Below, one piece after another: positions 11,649 through 23,766 of a stretch of 64,000 bases of DNA. The notes below the pieces were generated by a model, which searched no databases, had not been told where the DNA came from, and worked only from the letters and a program-made list of their open reading frames with translations. The position numbers were made by a program, and so were the translations under genes. The DNA is from Ananas comosus. Taxonomy: Eukaryota; Streptophyta; Magnoliopsida; Poales; Bromeliaceae. The number at the start of each line of letters is the position of its first letter. Positions within the stretch are counted from its first letter, which is position 1. The stretch covers positions 6,764,720-6,828,719 of the forward strand of contig NC_033622.1 of the NCBI RefSeq assembly GCF_001540865.1, in the 5' to 3' direction.

Positions 11649-12010
11649 TGTCACGCCCCGGGACCCGGCATAGGCCCGCCCGGTGCATGCCCAGACCCGC
11701 CATATGCCTGCACATATAAGGCGTCTACAAGAATAGAGATATGAAAGCAAGAAGGAGTAAGACAACTAGAGATATCAGAGCAACCAGCAGCTAAAATACT
11801 AATAACAAGTAGAGAGAAAAGAAAACTAATCCACTGATAGTAAAACATAAGGAAAATACAACATCTGTCTAAAAATACAAAATGGGTGGTCTCTATACAT
11901 GGTACAACTCTCAACCTCTTCAAAATAAAACCAATGAGAGGAAAACCACCTATCGATACGTCCCTCGCAAAAGAGCTAGCTCGAGGCGATGCCCTTTTCG
12001 CGATCACTAG
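11649..12010 (-). mobile_element. 5' LTR (partial) of the gypsy element
   Basis: It starts TGTCACGCCCCGGGACC next to the primer-binding site and matches 1,684-2,040 nearly base for base. It is interrupted at 12,011 by another LTR terminus (TGTCACGCCCCGAGCCCC), so only about 360 bases remain. Confidence 0.8.
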
Positions 12011-12078
12011 TGTCACGCCCCGAGCCCCATCTATTTGGTCAGGTTCGGGCACGCCGACAGACCGCCGAACGTACAAAG
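12011..12078 (-). mobile_element. LTR fragment (left piece), continues at 18,306
   Basis: Sixty-eight bases from TGTCACGCCCCGAGCC to CAAAG. Joined to 18,306 onwards they read through as one LTR: '..gaccgccgaac..' followed by '..cctcccctgta..'. This matches the reverse complement of 23,890-24,002. The 12,079-18,305 element split this LTR. Confidence 0.75.
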
Positions 12079-12849
12079 TGTAATATACCGAAAATTCGAA
12101 AAATTAAAAAAAAATATCGAACTTTAGTCAAATTGACCAAAGTGTGAGGACAGTACACTTCGGAAAGTCCAAAGGTGTTAAAATGATTAAAAGTGCATTG
12201 TGGAAGGTTTTCGAGAGCTAAAGAATCAAATTCTGCAAAACTGCAGATTTTGAGCTCTCGGGGACCGGTCCCTGGCGGTGGTGCAATCGGAACGGGCCCA
12301 CCATTTCTTATCAGTTCAGTATTAGGAACTCATCGAGGTTGGTAGACGCGACGGAGTTCAAGTTGAGGAAGACTCACTTTTCTATGAAATTCGAGAACAC
12401 TAGGCATATATGAAGCGTAGCGAGCGGTATCTCCATTACCGCGGTATCGAAGTTACGTTTCTGATGCCGGCGGTTGAGGTTCAGTACTCATCCCATTAAG
12501 GAAAGTATTAGGAAGTTAACCGCTTTACGTATGCGCTAGTGAAAAGGCAGGACGTAGTTTTGTGTCGGGTTAGGTAATTTGCTTCGTAGTGATATTTAGT
12601 GTATGGGACGAGGTCGTCAGCCGTTCCATTCCTAGCCCCGTTAGCAGTTAGCGACGAAGTTGAGAACTTTCGAGGAAAGTGTTCGTAATAAGGTTTACTT
12701 GAATCAAGGAAATACGCACTCGGAGCACTCCCCTCATCTATTGAAACGTTTAGGGAGTTGTTTGGCAGCCATCATCGGCCGGTTTGGTTACTTCGAGGCT
12801 TAGAGCCAGTGTGAGCAGCCGGAGCCGGTTAGGAACTATCGAAACCCAT

Positions 12850-13000
12850 TCCCGCTACACCAGCGACGGTCTACTGATTCAGTGCTGAACTTGGTAACAA
12901 CCTACACTACGCTACTCAAGCGGCGGTCTACCGATTCAGTACTGAAATCAGTAACAACCCAAGCTACGCTACTCAAGCGGCGGTATACCAATTCAATCTC
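12850..13000. repeat. tandem repeat, about 61 bp x 2.5
   Basis: Successive units share 'ctactcaagcggcggt', then 'taccgattcagtactga' and 'agtaacaacc'. The unit is not found elsewhere in the window. It lies in the unexplained middle of the 12,079-18,305 insertion. Confidence 0.65.
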
Positions 13001-13399
13001 CACGTCATCCGACACTGCCGTCGATCCGACACCACGTCGGTCACGCGTCTGATAAGCGCCTACTAACTGAGCTCCAACTCAGCCTACCAATCGAACTAAT
13101 CCAATTACCTTTGGATATTCGATCACTATCTTCGTTCTCGTTTCCATTATCTCTGGAATCTTCGTTCACCGTGAACTCAACACTTGGATTCTATCATCTT
13201 TGGAATCTTAACTTACTGTACTCGATTTCAATCGTTTCAACTTGTATTTTAGTTATCTAGATGATCAACTAATGTATATAAGTATAACGTATAACGCTCC
13301 GTACAATGACGATCAACGTATTAATGTAATGCTATATATATAGACATCTACAAACACCTGATTGTACTAACGTCACGGAGGAACCTGGATAGCTAGAAC

Positions 13400-15640
13400 G
13401 AAAAGGGAATCCACCGGCATGGGTGACCCTTGGTACCTCAAGCAAGAGTGGGGTGCAACAAAACCCCACAATGTCCAAGCGTGCACTCGCCGCGCCGCCG
13501 CGCTCCGTTCCGCATCGAGGTATCTATCGCGGGATGGGTTCTCTGGTCTCTGTCGCCATGGGGCTCAGCCGTATCAGATCCCCATATCCTTTCCTTTTCT
13601 TTGTGTTACATAGTTTAAACATTATAATTAACATTATTGAATTAACGTAAACCTTCAACTTACATTACATTTTACTTAGATTACCCTTACGAACATTATT
13701 GTATCCTACACAATACAACAAACTATGGAAGGAATACATTAGAACATACTTATGACAAGAACAAAACTTGGAGAACATAACATGATTAACGCTGCGGATC
13801 CTGCATGTCCCCTCCGAAACACAGTGCGGGGCCCTGGCTATGGTTAAACCGGGCTGGGCTCGTGCAGTTTGTCTGCGGCTTGCCTGTCTCAAAAGGGATA
13901 GGCGGGTTCCGAGTAGTGTACATGTAAAAGTAGTTATCTCTTTTCATGATCGCCTTCGTATGTGTTTGCCGAATGCGTTCCCATTCGTTATCGGTAGTCA
14001 CTTTCTTTCCTTTTGATTTGTAAATATTCATGATACTAAGTAAAAACTAGTATATGTAACGTAAGTAGAACAAGTAAAAGTTTAAGGAATGTAAAGTAAA
14101 GTAGTAAAGAAAGAATGTAGTGTAAATGGAGTTTTATGTGTAATGTAAGAAAAGAAATGTAGTAAATGGTAGTACATGTTTTCTACTAGCATCCCATGAA
14201 ATGATGTTTTACTTTGGGTTGAAACCACCGGAGACTGATTCCGCGCTATGGAAATGGAGCCAGCGAGCGGCCGAGCGAGCCAGGGCCGAGACACCTTTAT
14301 CACCCCACTCTTGATGTTGTTTCAAGGATCACCCAAGCCGGAGTTGTAGTGGCTGAAAAGGTGATCCTGATTGAGTCCGTATTATCTTTCTTATTCGACG
14401 TATATCATTGGTTAGATATGTACTACGATTATACGGACTTGTTATTTCGTTCCTCATACGAGTTGTAATTTATTTACGTCTAATACGTTTAAGAAACAAG
14501 AAAAGTAAAATGAGAAACAAGAAACAAGAAACAAGAAACGTGAAACAAGAAACGAGAAACAAGAAATTAGAGTTCCGATTGGGCCCGCATAGCGGTGTAA
14601 TTGAACGAAGTGTAATTCAGGTAGTAGCGTCCTTGAGTGGGCGATCCTGGCAGGAAGCCCAAATGAGGTTGGGCACTACGTATTGAGGCCTCGCGTAGCG
14701 GGCTCCCCCTCGCTGGCGGGAGCTCGTGCCTTGAGTATCGTTCATACTAGTATAGGAATTGAGTTTCCTAAATATTCAAGTTAGAACTGAAATGTGATCG
14801 AGATCACAAGTAATGTAATGAAATACAACGTTTGAGTACGTTAGTGTAGGAAATGTATAGAAATGAAGACGATCGAGATCGTAAGAACAAGCAATGTAAG
14901 GAGCAAGAATAACGGGGTGAAATGAAATTGAAATGTGTAACAGTAAAAGTAGTAAGAAATGTAGTGAAATCAAGAAACCGAGTGTGATTATCCAGTAAAA
15001 CGAGTATAGAAAAGTAGCCGAAAAGCATTGCAATTAAGCTCGTGTGGTTGCGCAGCCTTTATGGGGGTTAATCCAAAAATCTCTCAGTTAACGTGAATCT
15101 TTAAGGGTACTCGTTTTCGGGGTTAAACCACGGGATTGAGGTTATGTGTACAGTTTGAATCCCAAACTAGAGTTTCTCTTCGTTTTCATCGAAGTAATAC
15201 GAGATCTCTCAAGTAGATTTGGTAAGGATCGAGTAAGGTTTGGGATCAAACCTAAAGTGGTACTCTCCACCCAACTTCGAGTGGAACTCGAGTTGGTACT
15301 AAAACTAGAGATTTCTTCATTTTCTTTTCGAAGTTTCTGAGATTTGTTAGGTAATTTTGGTAAAGATCCAAATAAGTTTCGGATAAAATCCCAAAATCAT
15401 ACTATCCCAAGTTTCGAATGGAATATTCGAAAGAGAAAGAAGGTGAGATCTCCTTCCTCTACTTCAACGAAGTGGAGAACTAGAAGAAGAAGTGGAAGAA
15501 AAGGAAGAAAAGGAAGGAAAGAAAGAAAGAAAAAGAAGAGGAAACAGAAGATCTCTCTCTCCCTCTCTACTCTCACAAACTCTCCCACTCTTACTCTCTT
15601 ATAGAGTAAACGGGAGTATTGTATCGAGTAACCCAACGTA
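13400..15640 (-). mobile_element. probable minus-oriented LTR nested in the insertion
   Basis: Blocks typical of the LTRs appear here in reverse: a 'gctccccctcgctggcgggagctcgtg'-like block at 14,700-14,730 (counterpart of 7,350-7,390 read backwards), 'cgctatggaaatggagccagcgagcg' at 14,250, and the GA-rich then CT-rich stretch at 15,480-15,600. Both borders are unclear and the identity is diffuse, so this is a class call only. Confidence 0.4.
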
Positions 15641-15704
15641 TTAACGTCGATTTGGGGAGTTGAAAATGAAAGAATGTGACGGACCTGACCCGACAAGCGC
15701 GTCC

Positions 15705-15919
15705 GCCCCTGGCCAGAGAGGAAGTCCCTGGCCAAGGGCTTCCAGCAGGCTCGCGTCGGTCTCGACGACGCGCGTCACGTTGGCCAGAGAGGAATCCACT
15801 GGCCAGAGAGCCCCTGGCCAGAGAGTCCTTCCCTGGCCAAGGGCTCTCGATCAAAGAGTCCTGAATCGGCTAAAAAGCCGACAGAGTGAAGTATGCGCAA
15901 GCTCCTGGCCAGAGAGGGC
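15705..15919. promoter_or_regulatory. cluster of seven TGGCCA palindromes
   Basis: Seven TGGCCA cores, mostly as CCTGGCCAGAGAG or CCTGGCCAAGGG, lie in about 200 bases where the sister LTR at 5,559 has its ACCGGT cluster. The downstream sequence (an AT-rich 'gtatttaaagtg', then the CT-rich leader) is shared between the two LTRs. Confidence 0.6.
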
Positions 15920-15944
15920 NNNNNNNNNNNNNNNNNNNNNNNNN
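15920..15944. other. assembly gap, 25 N
   Basis: Twenty-five Ns in the middle of a TGGCCA cluster. Fixed-size runs of N usually mark a scaffold join of unknown true length. Confidence 0.95.
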
Positions 15945-18305
15945 CGACCTTCGGGGAACCGTCCTGAAGGAGAGACGGCTTCCCCGCCTGCTGGCGAACT
16001 GCCCAGTTCCGGCAGTTGTATTTAAAGTGAAACGTTGAGGGTTTATTTGCAATTATGCAACCCAATAGCTATGTTAATGCAGGGCTAATGAAGATTTTCT
16101 CTCATTCACCCACTCAAAACACTCTTCTTCTCTTCCCCACTCTCTCCTAGAAAGGCAAAGGAGAAAGATAAGAAAGAAAGAAAGGAAGGAAAAGAAGGAA
16201 AAGAAGGTGGAAGAAGAAATCAAGGAGGTGAAGCAACTTCATTTTCTTCCTCTCTAGTGCAAGAAAGGAAAGCCTTATAAGTGACTTTGAACCCTTATTG
16301 CTAGTAAAACCCACAAAGGGCTTTTTGGAATAAACCTAGAAATGGTTTATGGCATTGTTTAGAGTTTTTGACTTTCTTTTTGCTTTCTTTAGAGATCAAA
16401 GTCAATGGTTTACTTGAGGTGAGCGTTGGCCACCTTCTAATGGTGAAATACCAATACTAGGGTTTGGAATGAGCTAATTGGGAGAATGGTTTAGATGAAC
16501 TCTTTAGAGTATATTTGGAAGCTACTTTTGCTTTCCCAATGAGACAAACCTAGAGTTTGATTGTATGTATTCGAGCATATCGGCACCAAAATTGGGGCTT
16601 TTGCTTATGGGAATTTTCTAAGTGCAATTGACCTTCTAGAAACTAATTGGAGGGATATTTCTCGACGCGTTGGGGCTGTGATTAATGTTACGAAAAGCCA
16701 ACTGTAATTAAGTTATGGCCAAATAGCCTAATCTTGGCTCGTTTCTGCCGACCAGGTAAAGAACGAGGAAGTCTAAAATCCCAAGAAAATTCATCGGACA
16801 CCTTTGAAAGCCTACGTAGGTGGGTGGTGCCTTCTCAAACCTCGTTGAACTTCCCTCTATGCCAATGTCATTCAATTGACATATGTTACATACTTATGTT
16901 GCATGCATTTTAGGTAAGTGATGATAAAATGTGATGTTGCATGAATTGTGATACAACTTTCATAATATGATGCAATGAGAACTATCTGATGTGAAAAACC
17001 CAATGTGTATGCATAGAGAGTAAAGTGAGCCCCCAAAGTTGAGCAAAAGAAACAGGCTGACATTACAATGACATAGATCAATGGCATTCGAAACGTAAAG
17101 TAAAGGACACTAAGTTAGTGTGAGTCTAAGAACCAATGAATGTATGTAAAGAAATGATGAAAATGACAATATGTAATTTAAAGTAAGGAAGGGCAATAAA
17201 CGAGAAATGATAAGAACAAGAATGCTAAAGAAAACAAAGTTAAAGAAAAGTAAACGAACAACGATTAGCTGAGTGGCAACATAAGTGATGTAATAAACAC
17301 TAGAGAGTAGTGTAAAGTCAATGATTGAACTTATAAATCCTTTTGAGTTAAGGATATCGATCATACTTGCTTATGAGTTCGTGCTCGAGGCAGGTCGCTC
17401 CTTCTGCGATGGCGGCTCCGGAGTTATGCATACGGTTGGGATAAACCAAGGAACGTCTAGCGGGCTGAGTTCCTTGCGATGATGGACTTAATGTGAAGCA
17501 AGTTAATTTGGGCGAAACCCCGGTTTAGCCTTGAGATGTAAAGAATAAAGAACAAGAGCAAGGAAAAGAACAAAGATGCAAAGAGCAACAGGACAAAGAA
17601 CAAAGTGTAAAGATTAAAGAAAGAAGATATTGCATAATCTGCCATCTTATTTATTGTGGTGCATAACCCTTGGCCTTATTTGTTCAGCATATTCATCATG
17701 AAATAGATGGTTATATATTGCAGCTTATTCTTTATTATTATGCCTGAGTTATAAGCTAGTGGGGAAAGTCCGTGATGTTGAGCGAACCACTGGGAATTTG
17801 TTTAGTTCTGCACCCCGCTATTTCACGAAGCCCCGGGACGAAGCGAGCGCGCGAGCAGACCGAGGTAAAGGTATCGCGCGCCTTGTCAGAGGCCACAAAA
17901 GTTGGTTTCATTCTATGTAGTAAAGTACTACGATCATCTTTGTACATGATGGTAAATTGATGTAAGAAGAAGAAAAGAATGTAATGTGTATTTTGAGGTA
18001 AATGTGATGTAAGAAAGAAATGATGAAATGAAATGTAAGGAATTTGAAAATGAACAAGATGAATGCAATGTATATGATCAAAAATGAATCATAGTACTTA
18101 TAAATGTTTAGTTTTCCTTTCTTTCACTGATGGCTATTGCTTACCCTTGCGTAAGCCGTTTGTGTATGCTTCCGCTAGTACTTTTCTCTATTGATGAAAA
18201 TGTACATGTGATGAGCCTTGGGCGGATAGGGAAAACTCTGTCCGTTCGGCGTCTGTTTGACGTGCTCGGGTCGGGCCAAATTGGTATCGGTCCCGGGGCG
18301 TGACA

Positions 18306-19281
18306 CAAAGCCTCCCCTGTACGTCCTAGGCGTCGCAATTAGTACAATACAAGAGGTTCAAAACAAGAACAGTATTCATACAAGATTACATAAGGAAGGT
18401 ATCAAACAACATAACACATCCTATGTTATTACAAGCATTCCCATTAGATTCATTTTACATTACATTCAACTTCCAAATGCAATTAAGTTATTACAATTAA
18501 TATTACAAATTTGATACATTGTGTTTCTTTTCCTTTCCTATACCCCTAGACTATGCCGACTCGGGGTACCGCTGTCTCTGGTCTCTTGGGTAGGGCGCTA
18601 TCTATGGAGCTACGCCTTGCCTCGCGCCGCCGCGCCGCTCACGTGCGAACCTGTAACACCCCAAAACAACGTGGGGTGAGAACGAACTCCATGGTTCCCA
18701 GTGGGTACGGCCACCTAAGGGAAAAGCAAGATCGATAGGTCCAAGGAGGCACTGCAATCATGTTAGTCCACAAACATCTACAGATATATATATCGTAATG
18801 TAATTATGCAACTAGCAGTAACATGCCTCGCAATATGCAATATGAATATATGTAATCAACTAGTAGATCTATTGATTTTATGTTCAACTTTGCTAACTTT
18901 AGCTCATGTCATTCAATTCTAAGGTTTCTACTATCTTAGGTTCACAACTCAAGTGCCACTTGCTTCTAAGGTCTCTATTACCTTTGCTCTTGCTTCTATC
19001 ACTAGCTTATAGGTTTCCATTAACCTAATCAAGCTAACCATCCGACTCAACCTCGAGTCAATCATCCGCGAATAGTCTGCGCACTGGCTGCACCACAGCC
19101 TAGCTGCCGTCACAGCCTACTGCACCTCTAACTTAACCATATGGCGGCGAACTCATCGCATCGAACCCAACAATGACTAAAGTCATGACTTAGCCATCTG
19201 GCGGCGAACTCATCGCATCACATCCAACAATGGTTCAAGTCGTGACTTAGTCATCTGGCAGCGACCACATCGCCCTTACCC
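18306..19281 (-). mobile_element. LTR fragment (right piece of the 12,011 LTR)
   Basis: It begins with the second CAAAG and continues the LTR cut at 12,078. Read backwards it holds the shared 'ccactgggaaccatgg' block (18,690-18,710) and ends in a repeat block at 19,130-19,281 that is found again at 36,545-36,712. No coding sequence. Confidence 0.6.
19130..19281. repeat. tandem repeat, about 57 bp x 3
   Basis: Three diverged units each carry 'catctggcggcgaactcatc' or a close variant followed by 'caacaatg..tcaagtcgtga'. The same block recurs at 36,545-36,712, so it belongs to the LTR subfamily. Confidence 0.7.
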
Positions 19282-19284
19282 AAA

Positions 19285-19536
19285 GCTATCAAGGATTGGC
19301 CGAGGCCGACGAGTGTGACCGAGATTCGGAGCTTCATTGGTTTGGCCGGCTACTACCGACGGTTTGTTGAGGGATTTGCAAAGTTATCTACTCCCCTCAC
19401 GAGGCTCACGCATAAAGGAACTAAGTTCATTTGGAATAATGCTTGTGAAAGGAGCTTTCAAGAGTTGAAGCAGCGATTGACGATTGCCCCGATCCTTACC
19501 TTGCCGACTGCTGGAGCAGGGTATGTGATTTATAGT
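19285..19536 (+). pseudogene. Ty3/gypsy RT/RNase H scrap
   Basis: Reads [69 protein letters not shown], the segment linking RT to RNase H. It corresponds to about 8,360-8,620 of the minus-strand element but lies on the plus strand and is cleaner. It has no RT core or RNase H catalytic part. It stops at a single N (19,537) and is followed directly by LTR sequence, so the junction may be a scaffold error. Confidence 0.9.
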
Positions 19537-19537
19537 N
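19537..19537. other. single N at a sequence junction
   Basis: One undetermined base separates RT/RNase H coding sequence from the interior of an LTR. The abrupt change of content suggests a contig join. Confidence 0.7.
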
Positions 19538-22011
19538 TTGTGCTTGTACCGGTACAAGGTTGATGGTTGTATCGGTACAGCCATCGGAGCTTGTACCGGT
19601 ACAGAGCCGCAGAGCCCAGCAACCCGAGCCTCGGGTTTGGATTTCGTGGACCTTGTACCGGTACAAGGGTCCGTGTACCGGTACAAGGCGGCAGATTTTG
19701 AGCAGTTCGAAACTGCAAGGGCTTTTTCGCGATTGTAGCCTCTCTATAACAGCACCCTCGCCCCTAGGGCTTTTCTTATGCTGGAACCACAGGGAAACAA
19801 GGTGAGGAGCCCATCCATTCCCTCATTTTGATTTTCCTTGGTTATATTGGAGATTTTTGAGGATTAATGCCTCATTTTGCTTCTTGTTGCATCTTGGAGG
19901 CTTTTTCCACCATTGGAGAGGACTTGGAGCTTTGTTGGAGGCTTGTTGGAGGAAAGATCTTCCACCCCATTTGATTTGGAGCCCAAGTTGAGACTTCTAG
20001 AGAGGTTAGCAACATGATTTGAGCTTTTGATCCATGTTTTGCTAAGTTTTTGAGATGAAACCCTAGATTTGATACTTAGGGCTTATTTTGGGTATTTTGA
20101 ATCTAGGGCTTTTGGGGCTAAATTAGTTGGTTTAGAACCTTCCTTGGGCTTGGAGTGGAAGGGTTCTAGCTCTCTTTTAGAGCTTTGGAAGAGATTTCTT
20201 CTCTTGAGGTGAGATTTGACCCCTTTTGCTTCTAGGTTAATGTTTGATATTATAAGATGATCGTAATGCCCGTGTATCTTGTCGCTCAATACTTTTAGGG
20301 TATTTTGAGACTCGGGGACAACTTTGTTTGGCGAAACGAGGCACTACGCGACGGTTCGGTGGGTTTGACCTAGCCTATATATGAGAAATTCTCATATATG
20401 GTTATATATGTTCCGTAAATTGAAAAAGCATGCATGTTCATACTAAATGTATTTATTATGATTTTTAGAATGCTTAAAATGTATATGTTACATATGATAA
20501 AATTTTGGACCTCTATGTAGTAGAGAGTTGCTTGGGAGATCTATGGTTGCATTTAGCATTCTTTATGAGACTTGGTTCCATGTTTCTATAGTGTAAATGA
20601 GTTCGGATTCATGCATTTAAACTTAAGTTTACTTGTGACATGAAAGATGACAAAATTGCCATTTAGAAGGTGTGTGAACTAGAGAGCTAATGTCATCAAG
20701 CGGCATTGAGCTCGGGACATGTGTGAACCTAGTGGATAGGGCCATTGAGGGATGTGGAACATGCTTAAACATTAAATGTCTAAGTATCATAAAGGGGCAC
20801 CAGACCTAGAGAATGTTGGAACTTCATTTGTGACTTAGAACTAGATCTTCCAAATGCTAGTGACTATACCATGTTAGAGACATGAGGGTTGGATACTTGA
20901 GACTTGGACTATGCTTGCTTGCCATTTGTGCTCATTCGCACATGCTTGTGAGGGTCGCTCCCTACAAGCCGGCACTCCAGAGTTAGCCTTCGCGACCTAT
21001 GTTCGCTCGTGCGATATTGAGAAGCCTACGGGGTCGAGTGGGACAGACACATTCCAAGAGTAGGGATGTTGGGCTACCACAGGCACTTAGGCGGCATAAG
21101 CTGAACTACCTTTGGTAGGTCCTTGATTGGAAATGAAAATCGACACGGTGTTGAAAATGAATAATCGCTACTAAATAGGCTTAGTAGTTGGATTAGGTGA
21201 CATGCTCATGACATAGCAATGAGGTCTATAGTACACTTGCCGGTTTCATGCATTGCATCATAGTATACTGGGTTATCTTGATAGAGCGTACTCCTTATAT
21301 TTTGGCATATGGTATTGTGAGGTTTACTTCTTCATTTTGTTGAGGCATATTAGTATGCATTGGATATGTTACTTTATGATAGCGTAGATGTACACCACCA
21401 TGACATCATGCTTATTGGAGACATAGTAGTATAGCATTTCATTCATGTTTTCTTTCAGCAGTTTTTGTGTTCGCTATTTATTGCATATTACTATATGTCG
21501 TTACTTACCCTTTTCTTCTGGGGCCTAGTGGTGCATTGAGCTGAGGTCAGTAATTGCCCACTGGAAACTATAAATTATAGTTCTCACGCCCTCTTTTTCT
21601 CGATGTTTTTCAGAGCCTTCCACGCAGGGTGAGGCCAGGAATCGCGGGAAGGGAGTTGCTTCGAGCTAGCTTCCTTCGAGGATGAGTTGCTAGGTGGTCT
21701 ACCTCTCGATGTTTACTTTTTGGCGAGAGGTTGAGGGTTGTACCAGTGTACTAGAGACCACCATTTTTGTACTAGAGACAGATATTGTACTACTTATGGT
21801 TTTTTTTATTGTCTAGCTTTATTTCTATACTTTGGTGTAGATGATAGAACTTTACTCGCTCTGATATCATTAGTTGCTAGTTATTTCACTTCTTTTATTT
21901 GTTCTATCTCTTGTTTACTTCCGCTTTTGTTGTAGATGCCTTATATGTGTAGACATATGGCGGGTCTGGGCACGCTACCGGGAGGGCCTTCGTCGGTCCC
22001 GGGGCGTGACA
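19538..22011 (+). mobile_element. LTR, plus orientation, lacking its first part
   Basis: It matches the complete LTR at 32,116-34,760 from its palindrome cluster to the end GGTCCCGGGGCGTGACA. About the first 190-200 bases are absent and an N precedes it. The shared blocks are a TATA-like 'ctataacagc' at 19,742, 'gtgagggtcgctccctacaa' near 20,950, and 'gtcagtaattgcccactgg' near 21,550. Confidence 0.75.
19546..19684. promoter_or_regulatory. cluster of five GTACCGGTAC palindromes
   Basis: Sites at 19,546, 19,569 (one change), 19,593, 19,655 and 19,675. Several are extended to the 16-base palindrome CTTGTACCGGTACAAG. A separate palindrome, AACCCGAGCCTCGGGTT, lies at 19,621-19,637. The TATA-like sequence follows about 60 bases later. 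Confidence 0.65.
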
Positions 22012-23766
22012 CCTGTGGTAGCCCGACATCCCTACTCTTGGAATGTGTCTGTCCCACTCGACCCCGTAGGCTTCTCAATATCGCACCAGCGAACATAGGT
22101 CGCGAAGGCTAACTCTGGAGTGCCGGCTTGTAGGAAGCGACCCTCACAAGCATATGCGAATGAGCACAAATGGCAAGCAAATATAGTCCAAGTCTCAAGT
22201 ATCCAACCCTCATGTCTCTAACATGGTATAGTCACTAGCATCTCGAAGATCTAGGTCTAAGTCACAAATGAAGTTCCAACATTCTCTAGGTCTAGTGCCC
22301 CTTTATGACACTTAGACATTTAATGTTTAAGCATGTTCCACATCCCTCAATGGCCCTATCCACTAGGTTCACACATGTCCCGAGCTTAATGCCGCTTGAT
22401 GACATTAGCTCTCTAGTTCACACACCTTCTAGTTCAACAACTCTAAATGGCAATTTGGTCATCTTTCATGTCACAAGTAAACTTAAGTTTAAATGCATGA
22501 ATCCGAACTCATTTACACTATAGAAGTATGAAACCAAGTCTCATAAGGAATGCTAAATGCAACCATAGATTTCCCCAAGCAACTCTCTACTACATAGAGG
22601 TCCAAAATTTCATCATGTATAACATATGCATTTTAAGCATTCTAAAAATCATAATAAATACATTTAGTATGAATACGCATGCTTTTCCAATTTACGGAAC
22701 ATATATAACCATATGTGAGAATTTCTCATATTATAGGCTAGGTCAAACCCACCGAACCGTCGCGTAGTGCCTCGTTTCGCCGAACAAAGTTATACACGAG
22801 TCTCAAATCACCCTAAAAGTATTGAGCGAAGAGATACACGGGCATTACGATCATCTATAAGATCAAACATTAACAATTATAGCACAAGGGCTAAAACTCA
22901 CCTAATGAGTGGGAAATCTCTCCCAAGCTCCAAAAGAGAGCTAAATCCCTTCCAATCCAATCTAGGAAAAGGTTCTAATCCAAAAGATTTAGCCCCAAAA
23001 GCCATAGAATCAAAATGCCCAAAATAAACCCTAATTCACCAATCTAGGGTTTCATCTTGAATCCATCAACAAAAATCAAATTTAGAGGGAGAGAGCAAGT
23101 AGATTACCTCTTAGAAGCTCCAATCCAAGCTCTAAGCTCTCAAAGTCCAAGGATCTCCCCTCAACAAAGCTCCAAAACAAAGCCCCAAAGGTGGAAAAGC
23201 CTCCAATCAAGCAAAAGAAGCAAAAGAGAGGTTTAATCTCTTAAAATCCTACCAAAATCCAAATAGATCAAAAGGAAATCAAAGAGGGCTCTCTTACCTC
23301 TCCTCTTGCTGGTCCCAAGCTCAGGAAAAGACCCCTAGGACGTGGGGGTACTAATAAAAAGTCCACAATCGCAAAAAGCCCCCTGCAGTTCAAACTGCAT
23401 GAAATCAGCCCCCTTGTACCGGTACACGGGCTCTTGTACCGGTACAAGGTCCACGAAATCCAAACCCGAGGCTCGGGTTGCTGGGCTCTGCGGCTCTGTA
23501 CCGGTACAAGCTCCGATGGCTATACCGGTACAACCATCAACCTTGGTACAAGCACAACCTTGTACCGGTACAAGCCCGCCAGAACTCAATCCGAGAGTGA
23601 GCCAAATCCCGTTTTCTCGGGTTTTGGTGCAAGGCTTTGTACCACAAATCTCGGGACACGTGCCATAGGTCGGAACACAGTCAACGACCCACTAGAAAAT
23701 CTGGAAAAGATCAGAACACGGCCAATCACTCGAACCTCGCAATTTGCAAAGGTCTAGTGTGTTACA
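22012..23766 (-). mobile_element. LTR, minus orientation, lacking its 3' part
   Basis: It ends (LTR start) with GTGTTACA at 23,766, the reverse complement of TGTAACAC, and matches the reverse of 32,116-33,860. It begins in mid-LTR directly after the opposite LTR ends at 22,011, giving a head-to-head arrangement. Hairpin units appear at 22,290-22,410. Confidence 0.75.
23416..23571. promoter_or_regulatory. cluster of five (G)TACCGGTA(C) palindromes
   Basis: Sites at 23,416, 23,436, 23,498, 23,523 (TACCGGTA core) and 23,562, plus AACCCGAGGCTCGGGTT near 23,463. This is the minus-orientation counterpart of the 19,546 and 32,312 clusters. Confidence 0.65.

Larger units (their letters stand above)
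1684..12010 (-). mobile_element. decayed Ty3/gypsy (Del/Tekay-like) retrotransposon
   Basis: Read on the minus strand the order is 5' LTR (11,649-12,010, partial), primer-binding site, gag, protease, RT, RNase H, integrase, 3' LTR (from 1,684). This is the normal Ty3/gypsy order. The sequences starting at 1,684 and 11,649 are nearly identical for over 200 bases, so they are the two LTRs of one element. Stops, frameshifts, a second LTR fragment at 3,406 and a solo LTR inside RNase H show that it is dead. Lineage is inferred from the integrase text ([17 protein letters not shown]) and the long LTRs, both typical of plant Del/Tekay chromoviruses. Confidence 0.85.
12079..18305 (+). mobile_element. 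6.2-kb LTR insertion, duplication CAAAG
   Basis: The segment begins TGTAATATACC, ends GGGGCGTGACA, and is flanked by CAAAG (12,074-12,078 and 18,306-18,310). Its first about 200 bases match the start of the solo LTR at 5,559, and 15,945-18,305 match that LTR from about 5,930 to its end. The middle (12,280-15,700) does not belong to that LTR and looks like further nested material, including an oppositely oriented LTR. No intact gag or pol is visible. Many short indels separate 15,945-17,950 from its homologue. Confidence 0.75.

Noticed and set aside
16872..17645. hydrophobic minus-strand frames (possible membrane proteins)
   Set aside because: They arise from GTAAAGAA-rich LTR sequence read in reverse; the homologous LTR at 6,800-7,260 gives similar unrelated frames.
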